Source: Diadema setosum (Eukaryota > Echinodermata > Echinoidea > Diadematoida > Diadematidae). From it: 64,000 nucleotides of DNA. Below the pieces are notes generated by a model that worked only from the letters and a program-made list of their open reading frames with translations, did no database searches and was not told the DNA's origin. The stretch is from the NCBI GenBank assembly GCA_033980235.1, contig CM067076.1, positions 34,806,883-34,870,882 of the forward strand, read 5' to 3'. Below, piece by piece: positions 1-11,360 of this stretch (its first letter is position 1; each line of letters opens with the position of its first letter). The position numbers and the translations under genes are program-made.

Positions 1-497
1 AATCTGTACCAAACAGAGCTGGCTGTGCGATGAATGGGACAAAAAAAAAAACAAAAACCAGGAAGTAAACCACCAGATTGACAACAATGAAGGGATTATC
101 AGATTAAACTGAAATTGAGCATGTCTCATTAACACATGCTGTCCATAATTAATGCTAGCTTTCAAAGCAGTAGCACTATCCTTTCAAAAGTTATTAGAGT
201 TGAAAGTGAAAAGTGTGGAGAAGGCTTTTCAGAAATGAAAAGGGGATTCTAAAGACACACCTAATCACACTATTCTACCAAAAATGTTCGAGATAAATTG
301 CTAAAAAAAACCACACACTTTCCTGCCCGTTTTATGATACCAAACTTTAGCATAATGTAAAAGAAGACCCGCTCTTTCAGAAAATATGAAAAAGTCAAGT
401 TCAGCTAGGTTGACCCATTTCACTTATGTTCAGTCCTCACGCAAAATCAGTGTGCGTAACTTTATGTTCGTATTGAGTTGCACGGTCACATATAGTA
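1..497 (-). repeat. Repeat family A, inverted copy at the window edge
   Basis: The reverse complement matches 4,467-4,918 nearly base for base, including ATGAATGGGACA, CTTTCAAAGCAGTAGCACTA and CCTCACGCAAAATCAGT, apart from a roughly 35-bp insertion near 300. It is cut by the window edge. Confidence 0.85.
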
Positions 498-3328
498 GAA
501 TTTAATCATTACAAAATGTGCGGTGACATATCCTCCATATTGGAAACGAGTGTTATTAAATGCACCGCGCAGAGCGCACAATCGGGTGTAGGACATTTAC
601 GGACTCCCGACTTTACGAACTCATACCTCCCAGAATATGTCTTTATGCTTAAATGCACCTGATTTTTATGAAAATTTAGATTTCAAGCTTGCTCTACACA
701 CCTCATTTGTACAGTTTTGTGAAAATTTTACATCGGTACCTTTCGAGTTGAAACTTAGGTGCCATTTCTCACTCAAACGCAATCAGCTCTACGACAACAC
801 GCAATTTTACATTGACAGTGCGGTGTGCCAACTGTGAGCCTAAAGGCCATTTTGGAAGGGTTATTTTACTGCCATACTGCCTAGCGAGTTCCAGCAAATA
901 CTCACGTGTATTTATACTGAGTTTGGAGGAATTTCGTAAAACTTTGCCACCGATACCTTTTGCGATATTCATAAACCATGTCAGTTTAGCCCCGAGTGAA
1001 TAACCCACCCATAGGATGTGTCCATGCATTCAAGCAATTGCGCTTCGCTGCGTGCTTCTCGCTTGAATACGCTACGCTGATTGGCTAAATGTCATTGACA
1101 TTACGAGGTCGCATCGGGTCAACGCGTGATCGTGACGTAGCGCGTATGCAAATTCGTGACGTGACAATAGGCGCGCGCGTTTTTATTACTATTTAGATTT
1201 CATTAATACATTAGCTCAACGTAGCACTTGCGGCGCGTGATTGCATCATGAATATGTATAATTCTTTAACGCTCAACACACTGTGATTGGTGGTATTCAA
1301 ATGACGGATCTACGTCATAGCTCATTATCTGTATGAACTTGTCGACGTTTGCGTGTAGACTTTTTGTAATGTAATGAATAATTATGTTTTATTGGTATAA
1401 CAAAATGGTGCTGTTCCTGTTTTGTTCCAGTGTTCCACGTCTTACAAGCTTGGCTTTTTTTAGAGGAACACTGTTTTCCATCATTGTGATTATTTACTAT
1501 TTGTGTTGCCACGGCAAAGTGCATTGTTTCTTTTTTATGACATCATTCGTGCATTTGATTTATATTGTATTTGATAAAAAAAGAAATCCTTTATCAGACC
1601 AGTGTAAGAGAAATGAAAAAAAGAATGTATCACTTTGGATAATGTCAACTTTTTTCTTTTCTTTTTGATGGCGGAAATAAAAATAAAACAATTAAATTGA
1701 ATTTAATTTAATCTAATTTAATTGAATAGAGTACATGCTGAATTGCGAATATCTTTATGAATCAGCATAAATGGATTAAAATGTATGTGTGATTATACCT
1801 GTTATAGAGATAGAAAGAGAGAGTGGTGAGGCCGGGCAGGGGATTATTCTCTTTGTCCGAAATTGAATCTGGAATCATGTTAAGAGGTACTAATATTCCT
1901 GCAGGTAGGGAAATATTTCGTTTTTTTTTTATATACGTTCTGATAAACGTCAGCATCAAACAGCATTATGGCATGTATGGCAGGTTTTGAAATGATTAAC
2001 GTCACGTCAAGACGTAGCATGATTTTAAATACATCTATCATATGATTTGGATTAATTTCGTTTGATATTGTGAAATTGGGCCTGCAATTTTGGAACTCTA
2101 TGTAATCAAAGCACACATATCCTTCCTTTCTGTGCTACATCAAACTATTTGCGTGGGTAGTCCTTGCATAGTATGCCCGCAGCATTAATTCTTACAGTCG
2201 TCAGTGAAAATAACGTTACTATTTGTTACTAGCCTGATACACTGTTCTTGTATCTCTTGAATTATATTTTTAAGATTATTCTCTACCCTCAACCTGAGCG
2301 TGTTCAAAGTATCATTCCGTTACTCGACTGATATCGTAAAGATTTGGCATATCCCTGATAATATATATGCATATTTACATCCAGCACATCTTTCTTAATT
2401 TGTTCCTCTTCAAGCGCGAAAATAATGGCTCGTCTCAATTTTATTCCTGTGTTATTAAAATGTGAAAGTAAAACCGGACATTATTGAACGAAGAAGGCCT
2501 ATACGAATCGGACACTATGGCTTACTTATTCTAATTTCAAAAAACGTACAAAAGTAATCTAGTTTTCTTGTAAAGATTTAACAAGTCAGATATGATGATG
2601 TAGGCAATCATCTTACCTCTACCGGTGAAATGTATCATCAAGGGTCCGAAAGGAATCTGCCACAATAACTGAAGTCTGTTTTCTTTTTCTGCAGTAGGTA
2701 TGTTGCGATCAGGATAACTCAATCATATGTCATCTTCTAATACCGAGAGAAACAGTTCCTGCACACAACATGGTAGGCCAAAAGTTGCATAATGGACAAA
2801 ATTGTGAACCTTGTACCTCCATTACTTACGAGTCATCACCTCAGTACATGATTAGCACTACATCTCTGTAAGTCCATCAGGCCCAGGAGACTTTGATGCT
2901 GACGTAGGCCTTTATCATACAAAGTAAATGAGCGACAAACCTAAATTTCATGTATAATCATGGCTGTTTGAAGGAGTAAACGATTACAAGCAAAACGTGA
3001 AGACTAAAACTATACGGCTTTTGAAGATAAAGGTTACTTTGTTTCCATATTTCAAGAAGGTCAAATTTTCAAGATAAATTTGTAGCAAATCGTATCTCTA
3101 ATGCATTAAGATCGTTCTGCCTTTTCCAAAGGTCCAGAGCAAGAGGAAGTCTGAAAATGATTTTCCCTTATTATATTCATGATTACAATCATCGTTTATT
3201 TTCACCACGGCGCAGGGCTTGATATATTCGAAATAAATTTGAAAAAAAAAAAAAAAACTGTCCAAGCTACATCGTATGCTTACCTAATGCAGAAATAGTA
3301 ATCATAAAAATAGTATTTTTTTTTTTTT
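498..3328. other. No gene recognised
   Basis: AT-rich spacer. A minus-strand frame at 769-1,029 includes FMNIAKGIGGKVLRNSSKLS and looks mildly protein-like, but it matches no family I know. The rest shows no coding or structural signal apart from a poly-A run near 3,241. Confidence 0.4.
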
Positions 3329-3340
3329 GGGGGGGGGGGG

Positions 3341-4466
3341 GTTATTTGTGACCGTGCATCACAAAACGAACAAAAAGGCGCACCCCTTGAGGACGTGAAT
3401 ACTCAAAGAGGTGAAATGGGTCAACCACGTCAATATTCAGTTTTTTTATATCTTCATAAAGAGGTACCCTTCTTCTATTATCCCTATCATAAGATCATAA
3501 AATGACTGGGAAAGTGAATTTTCAGTAGTTTTTCTACAACCATTTTTTTTTTTGTAGAGTAGTGAGATCAGGTATATCTTCGCGGCTCCTTTTCATTTCT
3601 TGACAACCCTTTGCACACTCTTCACTTGCAAGTCTGATAACTTTTGAAGGGATAATGCTACTGCTTTGAAAGTTGGCATCAATCATGAACACAATGTGTT
3701 AATAGGACATGCTTAATTTCAATTTGATTTGATAATTCCTTCATTGTTGTCGCTCCAGTGGTTTACATGTTGTCCCATTCATCGAACAGCTAGCACGGTT
3801 TGGTAAAGATTATTAAAGGACAAGTTCACCTTCATAAACATGAGGATTGAGAGAATGTAGCAATATTAGTAGAACACATCATTGAAAGTTTGAGGAAAAT
3901 CAGACAATCCGTTCAAAAGTTATGAATTTTTGAAGTTTTTGTGCAGTACCCGCTGGATGAGAAGACTACTGCAGTGTATGAATAACTTAGATGTCACATG
4001 CGTACAACAATATAAGGAAAACATGAAGAGAATTTCACAAAATTCCATCTTTTGAAAAAAGTACTCATTCCCCTGACTTGCTACCGACAAATGTTATGGG
4101 TAATATTATTCCCCCTGCCTTTAGAAAGAGGCAAGTCAAGTGCTCTTTTATTATGCGAAAAAAGTGAAAATATGTTGAATTTTCTTTTACATTTTCTTTA
4201 TACTGTTGTACGCATATGACTCACAAGCTGTAGTAGTCTCCTCATCCAGCGGTTCCAACACAAAAGTTTTAAAAATTCATAACTTCTGCATCGATTGTCC
4301 AATTTTCCTCAAACTTTCACTGATGTGTTCTACTAATATTGTTGCATTTTCCCAATCCTTATGTTTATGAAGGTGAACTTGTCCTTTAAAGCGCTTGAAC
4401 AGACAAATAAACCAGGTACTTCAGACCCTCTTTTCTCGGTGTGCGGAGTGTGTGCTTTCTTTCTTA
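3341..4466 (+). repeat. Repeat family A, copy 2, split by a MITE
   Basis: The segment 3,341-3,812 aligns with 4,467-4,915 (GGTGAAATGGGTCAAC, GCTACTGCTTTGAAAGTTGG, AGCACGGTTTGGTAAAGATT). The family continues after the MITE (4,390-4,466: TACTTCAGACCCTCTTTTCT), where copy 3 has the matching text uninterrupted. Confidence 0.8.
3817..4385. mobile_element. TTAA-flanked MITE, 569 bp
   Basis: TTAA lies at 3,813-3,816 and 4,386-4,389. The termini AGGACAAGTTCACCTTCATA and its inverse at 4,366-4,385 are perfect for about 28 bp, and the arms stay similar for about 200 bp. No coding frame is present. TTAA duplications point to Kolobok or piggyBac-type transposases. It interrupts repeat family A. Confidence 0.88.
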
Positions 4467-4998
4467 TATGTGGCCTTGCACCTCAAAACGAACATAAAGT
4501 CGCACATACTGATTTTGCGTGAGGACTGAAAATAAGTGAAATGGGTCAACCTAGCCGAACTTGACTTTTTCATTTTTTCTGAAAGAGCAGGCCTCCTTTT
4601 ACATTATGCTAAAATTTGGTATCATAAAACAAACATTTTTGGTAGAATAGTTTGATTTGGTGTGTCTTTAGAATCCCTTTTTCATTTCTGAAAAACCTTG
4701 TCCACATTCTTCACGTTCTACTCTCAATAACTTTTGAAAGGATAGTGCTACTGCTTTGAAAGTTGGCATTTATTATGGATAGAATGTGTTAATGAGGCAT
4801 GCTTCATTTCAGTTTAATCTTATAATTCCTTCATTGTTGTTACTGTGGTGGTCTACTTCCTATTTTTTGTCCCATTCATCGCACAGCCAGCACGGTTTGG
4901 TAAAGATTACGCGCGTGAATAGACACTGTACTTCAGAGCCTCTTTTCTCAGTTCACACTTTTCCTGAGTTTGTAGTGCTTTCTTTCGAATATTTAGAT
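4467..4998 (+). repeat. Repeat family A, copy 3
   Basis: This copy lies directly downstream of copy 2 in the same orientation, so the pair is a tandem duplication. It lacks the MITE, which dates that insertion after the duplication or to one unit only. Confidence 0.8.
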
Positions 4999-5266
4999 AG
5001 GTTAGGAGAGTCCATTTGATTTGAGTTATACATCATTTTAAGCTTAAAGTCTCTTCTATTAGAATATGGTCTTACCTAAAAATTCTTGTCTGGTGACTTT
5101 TTGTTTGTTTTGAGGTGCAGGGTCACATATTTAGATGAGTTAGGAGAGTCCATTTGAGTTGAGTTATACATCATTTTAAAGCCTAAAGTCTGCTCTTTCA
5201 TAATTTGTCCTTAGCTAAAAATCCGTGTCTGGCGACTTTTTGTGTGTTTTGTGGTGCAGGGTCACA
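4990..5266 (+). repeat. Tandem duplication, period about 139 bp
   Basis: Two units each contain TTAGGAGAGTCCATTTGA, GAGTTATACATCATTTTAA and GGTGCAGGGTCACAT, from about 4,990 and about 5,128. Confidence 0.85.
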
Positions 5267-5280
5267 TTTTACCTCGTTTT

Positions 5281-5420
5281 GTCTCTTTCTTTCTCTCTCT
5301 CTCTCTCTCCCTCTTACACTTATTTGTGTGAGTTTATTTTTTTTTTTCGTTTACTTCTTACCATTTCAAGCATCAGATTCTTTCTCTCCCTCTTTCTCTC
5401 CCTCTCTCTATCTCTCGTTT
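5281..5420. repeat. CT/TTC-rich low-complexity tract
   Basis: CTCTCT, poly-T and TCTCCCTC blocks. The frames across it are low-complexity and not believable as genes. Confidence 0.85.
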
Positions 5421-6109
5421 TCCTTTTTCTGGAAATAAGGCTGAAAGTCAGACTTTCAGAGTGGGTGATTTTATACCCTTCCCGAGCAACTTGAAAGAGG
5501 ACATGAAAAACGACTGTGTCACACTATAAGGCGCAGTGTGTACCATGACTGTAGGAAATAAACAGAATGTCATTATATTCACAATGCAGAAATTTTTGTC
5601 TACACAATCTTCCTAGTGGAGATTCCAAAGCTTAAAAAAATCCATTAACTTTATAGAAATGGGCTTTATTTGTTGGGTGCATTGTCACATGTCATAGGTT
5701 GCTTCTGCTGGAGAGCAAATTGACTTTTCAAAGTCTGAGAATTGTGGTATCTAAAGTTCCTTGTCTCATATTAAACGTGCAGTCTATACATTTTCAACCT
5801 TGACTTTATGAGATGGGTATCATTTCGTCGGTGTTACCACGAACCGACGCTATTTCGTTTTTGAGCGAAAATGCAATTTTGAGAAAATCGCGTTTAAAGA
5901 TCTCACAAGTTTTAGACAACGTTTTCAATGACTTTTCCTGTCTTGTGTGTGAAAATTTTGACAGGGTGATGAGAGTGGAAGTTGTTCTTCCTATCCATAG
6001 TGTAATTTTAGTGTGAATTCAAAAGAATTACGATATTTCTGTCTTCAAACTCACTGCGTCGGTTCGTAAATCCATCGTTTCTTGCGCGCACCATAGGTTA
6101 TGTACTTAA

Positions 6110-6165
6110 GCGCGGGTCTCACGAACCGACGTAAGTTGTATTACGCCGGTTCGTGAGACCCGCGC
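6110..6165. repeat. 25-bp hairpin with one mismatch
   Basis: The arms 6,110-6,134 and 6,141-6,165 (GCGCGGGTCTCACGAACCGA...) pair with a single mismatch around a 6-nt loop. The word ACGAACCGACG also occurs nearby in both orientations (5,843, 6,057 and a variant at 6,210). Confidence 0.85.
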
Positions 6166-6239
6166 TGTAGGGCCTGCACAATAGGTAACGTGCAATACGC
6201 GTGTATTTACGAACCGTCGCCATTTCATTTTCGTATGTG

Positions 6240-8440
6240 TTTACATACAAATACTATTAGGGCTATACCTGCTTATCAACAATAACCTTATTAATTGAAA
6301 TTAATTGTCATGTAATGATTATTGTGATGATTATAATACATTAGGTGATAATTAAGATGATAATATAAGCCAGTTTCTCTTAATTGTTCTAAAAAGCGTG
6401 TTGTCCTTGTTTTCATCTTCATTTAGCATTGTTATTAGAGCTGTCGTTGATCGCTCCAAAGATTTCTTTGCCCTCCCCCTCCTTTTTTGTGTGGATATAT
6501 TATTCAACACTTTTGCATGTGGGCATTTATCATTTGGTAATTAATATGTACTCGGTATACTGTGTTTCATATTTTTTTTAACTTTTTACTGTTTTTTTTT
6601 TACTTTTTTTAACTTACTTTCTTTATTATTCACATAATTTTTAATTCAAATTCAGTTCACTTCTTTCATAATAATTATGAATGTTTGTTCTAAGATGAAG
6701 GATACCGCTAAATATAGGGAAAAAGATGTGCCAGTCAGTAATGATTACTTGCATTTACTCATCTTTCATGCTCATGCACTCTGTTATTTCTTTCTCTGAA
6801 ATAATCTATTATTTTCTTTATTTCTTATTATTCCACATTATTTGTGACTTTTACTTTGTCACAGTTTTTATCGGTGTCATTATTGTCATTTGGCTTGCAT
6901 GCGAATTCACTCATAATTCCTCATTTTCCATCTTTCTCTTTCCTGCTCAACAGATTCTTTGATAACTGCACTTGATCATATAAAAACATAAAACTCATCC
7001 TGCATACACTCTTCGAAACCGATAAACTCCTAAAAATACATAAATATCAAAATTATCAGAATTTCAAGCTTCATTTTAAATATATAACAATGGTCATGTT
7101 TTATTATGCCTTTTGCAGCAATATATTGAAGAGGTACATTATGTAATCGAAGAAACATAAGTTCTCAATAAAGTATCAAATTTGAATTATTCAGAGATGA
7201 GTAATGACAATGGGAAGGATAACAATTGTGGAAGAGCTCCATAAATCAATAAATATCTAATGGCAAATGGAGATGGAATCAATATTAAAGAAAATGCGTA
7301 ATTCAAGTTCATTATTACATCAGTTCTTGTGTGTTCACAAAAAGAGAAACACAGTTCGAACATGCGCACCAAATCTTACAATGTACATTTACATCTATAG
7401 AGTGCGGACGGAACATATACAAAAGAAAGAATAACATTCTCAAATTAATATATCAAGCATAATTATGTATATGAACATAAAAAGATGTTGCTGCATATGC
7501 ATGAAGCTTGAGAGTGCTGCAACACACATTATGCTCAGATGGAAACTTGATGTATATCATACAAAAGAGAAGAGGTACTGCATGTACATGTAGTTACACT
7601 ATTCACAGGACAGTAGAGAAAAAGCAAGAGAGAGAGAAGGAAATGGGTGTCTAAAATAGGTCGATGTAAGGAGTGCCAAGCCAATTAAGTCTCTAATAGA
7701 AGTCATACATATATGAAAAGGAAACAAATTAATCACAACATAAATGATCGTGCTCATATTAACCAATAATTAGCATCTAAAAATGTGTGTAGAAAGCCCA
7801 TAATATCAGCCTTTCGCACCGTAGGCTTGTTACATATGAGAAAAGAGAAATTTTGGCCGACCCCCCCCCCCCCCCCCTCCGAATCCTTAATCCACCAGTA
7901 CTATAAACATATGTGCTAGCAAATTCACAAGAGGGGTGGGGAAATTCGGCCAAAATTGTGTGTGGTTAAGATAATTAAAAAGAAAGGTCATCGGCAAAAC
8001 TACGGGGTGGATGCAGACGAATTTTCATGTGATGACTAAAAAAAAAATGCAGCCAAAGGGGGAAAAAAAAAAGGACGGTGGAGAGGGGCCAAGGCTAATT
8101 TGCCTCCCCTCCCCACCCCCCGAAAAAAAACACGCCACTGTTTTACAGCACCTTTAAAGGACTCTTAATTTTCTTTTGTAAAAAACAAACGTCTCGAAGT
8201 AAAGAATTCCATATTGTAGGCGAAATGTAGACCGATACAGTGTATGAAGTGTACATCCCAAGCTATTAAAGAAAAAAAAAAACAGATTATGAATATTATT
8301 TAAAGTAAGAATTTCAGTGCGTTTAATCATCTTTAGTCGAGTTGCAAATGACATGTGCATATTTAATAAGAGCAGTTAACTTCGCAGCGCCCCCAAGCCC
8401 TTCTATATTTAATCATTCATGTATAAAGGTAGTGCTAGGG
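6240..8440. other. No gene recognised
   Basis: AT-rich sequence with a poly-C run at about 7,861 and G-rich or C-rich patches near 8,060-8,130. No exon, repeat family or RNA gene was seen. Confidence 0.4.
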
Positions 8441-8441
8441 C

Positions 8442-8514
8442 ATCCCGGTGGTCTAGTGGTTATGGCGCTGGTCTAGTAATCCGGAGGTCGTGGGTTCGAA
8501 TCCCGCTTGGGCTG
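8442..8514 (+). tRNA. tRNA-Thr(AGT)-like gene or SINE head
   Basis: A 73-nt cloverleaf can be folded. The acceptor is 8,442-8,448 with 8,507-8,513 (one T-C mismatch, two G-T pairs), the D arm lies around 8,451-8,466, the anticodon loop CTAGTAA at 8,473-8,479 gives anticodon AGT, and the T arm is 8,490-8,506 with GGTTCGAATCC (B box). The A box is TGGTCTAGTGG. A long T run from 8,522 would terminate pol III. The stem mismatches, including T-T at the anticodon stem end, leave open a tRNA-derived SINE or pseudogene. Confidence 0.6.
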
Positions 8515-8536
8515 CCTGTGATTTTTTTTTTTTTTT

Positions 8537-10346
8537 CACAGCAGCCCACAAACTGCACACTGCAGTTGCATGTGTTACTCCGGATGGATACAAATGAATA
8601 ATCTATTAGTTTAATAAACAATGTTTGACATCCTTTTTGTAATCACTTTCTTTAATTGTACATTTAGAGACATAATGAATTATTATTAAAAGAAATCATA
8701 TTTCTGTATTTTGTTGTGAGTTTGCATGGGAGCATACACGTATCATAATTTACAATTTTAGTTAAATAAAGAACACAGATCTCATAACAGAACTGTCTAG
8801 TGATGGTTGAATGATTATGTCAATTTGTTATAAGTCCTATCAGTTATATGGAGTGCATTTCCCATGTTTATAAGAATCATACGTAACACATTCAAAGTGG
8901 GTTGAAGACAACAAAATAATAAATAAAAGAATAAAGGAAAATAGAATGAATTACAGTTTGAGGTGAGTTTGGCATGTCATTAACTGGATTAATATTATCA
9001 TCTAGCAGAGATGCATATTTGATTATTTGTTGCATTAATTTCATAAAAATACATACATGTATAACATGTCTCAATCAACATTCAGAATGTTTGCAAAATG
9101 TAGATGAACATGTATCATGAACATGGTTGAAGACGAAGCTGGAACTTTTTGTTAATGGGTCTAAGCTACCATTTGTGACTCTCATAAATCTGTTTTCTGT
9201 GAAAATTCGTACAGCGCGCTAAAAGTTTCTGATATACACATTTTGACAGTGTGACACATTTGGTTATGCCCCCGACAATTTAGATTGACTCTCGCAATTA
9301 TCACCGTTTACAAAAAATAAATCAGTGAAGGGCATGTTAATCCTCAGTCGGTAACTATTACAACTTTACAACTATGCAATGATTATTCAACCATCTAACT
9401 TCATCTGATTACAGCATCATCTGAATATTGCCAATGTGCTCTTAGAAATTTATCAAGATGTATCACAAGGTTATGATTACCACACAAAACCTTCAAGATT
9501 TATTATCATGAAATACATACCAATGAACACTTAAAGAAAATCTAACATTCCATATCCACATGAAGCTTGCCTTGATATAAATGTCTCTCAGTAGTGTTAT
9601 TAAAGTGTAGCAAAATTGTAATTACGACATCACAGAATGGAATGCATGTTTTCACCTTCAATCTTAGAATCCTCTTTCATGTTTCCACTTTACAATCACA
9701 TTTTAATGTAGATATACCGTCCTTATGTTGTCGCCCTTCATCCCAAGTTCTCCCTTCTATCCTATCTGTAGATTGTCTTCTTTCCTAAGCCATTGTATTC
9801 ACATTCCTTGATGATAAGCACGATGCTGTACTTTTTTTCTTCTCTGAAACAGTCCAGCTCTTCGCTACTGCATGGCATCAGTCATGTGAAAGAAAAGACA
9901 GAAATTAAGAACTTTCGATTAAAATCAAACATCATGATACAAGATACAACTTTTATTTTGAGAAAAAGAAATCAGCCAACTAAGCTGTAGTTGAAATCAT
10001 TTTGCTCTATTTATATTAAACATAAAACAAAATGGTATACAGGATCAAAGAATGTCAAAAAATACTGCTGTTCGTCTTTGATGCATATTCAAATTGTCTC
10101 GCCTTTTACATATTTTAATGATGCAAGATCTTATGTCTAGCACTTTGTAAGTCTCATGTAGAAATTAAATTACCATTCATAAATTTCCATTCACATGAAT
10201 AAATCTACATGTGATTGTCCTTATAAATAAGGCATTGCTTTGAAAAAGCTGAATATTACTAACTGCATTTGGGAAACGGTCTACGACAATCAAACTTCTT
10301 TATTATCAGAGACTTTAACATCTTGATTAGACCTAGACTCTAATTA
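8537..10346. other. No gene recognised
   Basis: AT-rich spacer between the tRNA-like gene and the LINE. The short frames at 9,594-9,990 lack codon bias or motifs. Confidence 0.4.
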
Positions 10347-10396
10347 CCATCATAGAGCCAGCGTCATGGATCCATCATAGAGCCAGCGTCATGATC
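10347..10396 (+). repeat. Two-copy tandem repeat, period about 25 bp
   Basis: CCATCATAGAGCCAGCGTCA starts at 10,347 and again at 10,372, just ahead of the LINE ORF1. It may mark the 5' end of the element. Confidence 0.7.
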
Positions 10397-10592
10397 GGAC
10401 GTGTTTTTTGAAGAGCTCCGCTCAAACGTAACTTGTCATTCATTCCTTGTCACCAGAGTGCATGTGAAATCTATATTCTTCCATGGTTCTGTGGTGTCTG
10501 TGGTGTTAGTCATGTTGGCAGGATGACTTACCAATTTATACCCGCAAACTAACGTTTCTGAGATATTTTGAGGACATTTTGGATTTTGGATT

Positions 10593-11360
10593 TTGGATTT
10601 TGTTCCCACAATGGCAAACACTCGGAACTCAAAGCTTCAAGCCGAGGAGCTGTACAATACCATCCGCACAGAAATCGACAAAGTTTTGGAAAGTAATGCT
10701 GTTGCTTGCAAACTGGTGAGTGCCATAAAACAAACTTTAATTGATGAAGTGACGCCAATCATTACGGAAAAGGTGACTGAAAGTTTGCGGGAATATATTG
10801 ATTTTGAGATGCAGACGAGAGATACTCGTATAGCTTCTCTCGAGAAACACATTGAGTCTCTACTCGACCAGCAGGACGAGTCGGACCAGTATTCTCGAAG
10901 AAACTGCCTAATATTTCACGGGATTAATGAGAATGTGAATGAAAACACAGACGAAACTGTGATAAAGTTGTGTGCTGACAAGCTCAATATTGTCGTCGAT
11001 TCAACAGACATTGACAGGAGTCACAGATTGGGGCCAAGTAAGGAAAACAAAACCAGAGGAGTGATTGCAAAATTCACAAACTACCGTATCCGAAACGAAA
11101 TCTACAGAAATCGCAAAAAGCTGCGAAATCTTCAAGGGGGAGGTATCTACGTTCACGAAAGTCTCACAAAGACTAGGACAGAACTCTTTTGGAAAATCAA
11201 AACCAAGTACAGCAATCATATCGAAGCCCTGTGGACCCAAGATGGCCGAATTCTCGCCATTTTGAAAGACACAAAGAAACGAATTGCGTTCACGAAAGAA
11301 AGAGATCTGCACAAACTGCCTCCGCATAATCCCTCCGGCACAAAGGATGGAGTCAACTAA
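10593..11360 (+). CDS. LINE ORF1 protein (coiled coil plus RRM-like, L1 ORF1p type)
   Basis: This is a 255-residue open frame. Residues about 15-90 are helical and heptad-rich (ending IASLEKHIESLLDQQDESDQ). They are followed by YSRRNCLIFHGI and a predicted RRM-like core to about residue 175, with RGVIAKFTNYRIRNEIYRNR, then a basic C-terminal domain including GGGIYVHESLTKTRTELFWK. This is the architecture of nucleic-acid-chaperone ORF1 proteins (Transposase_22-like) that bind LINE RNA. A second ATG at 10,611 (ACAATGG) has the better context and may be the true start. It could belong to a separate element, since the spacer to ORF2 is long. Confidence 0.8.
   Translation: MDFVPTMANTRNSKLQAEELYNTIRTEIDKVLESNAVACKLVSAIKQTLIDEVTPIITEKVTESLREYIDFEMQTRDTRIASLEKHIESLLDQQDESDQYSRRNCLIFHGINENVNENTDETVIKLCADKLNIVVDSTDIDRSHRLGPSKENKTRGVIAKFTNYRIRNEIYRNRKKLRNLQGGGIYVHESLTKTRTELFWKIKTKYSNHIEALWTQDGRILAILKDTKKRIAFTKERDLHKLPPHNPSGTKDGVN

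Noticed and set aside
769..1029. Minus-strand 86-residue frame with a protein-like look
   Set aside because: No family recognised, overlapping frames on the other strand, and no splice or start evidence.
5205..5494. Two overlapping hydrophobic Leu/Ser/Phe frames
   Set aside because: They read CT-rich low-complexity DNA; no signal or domain pattern beyond composition.
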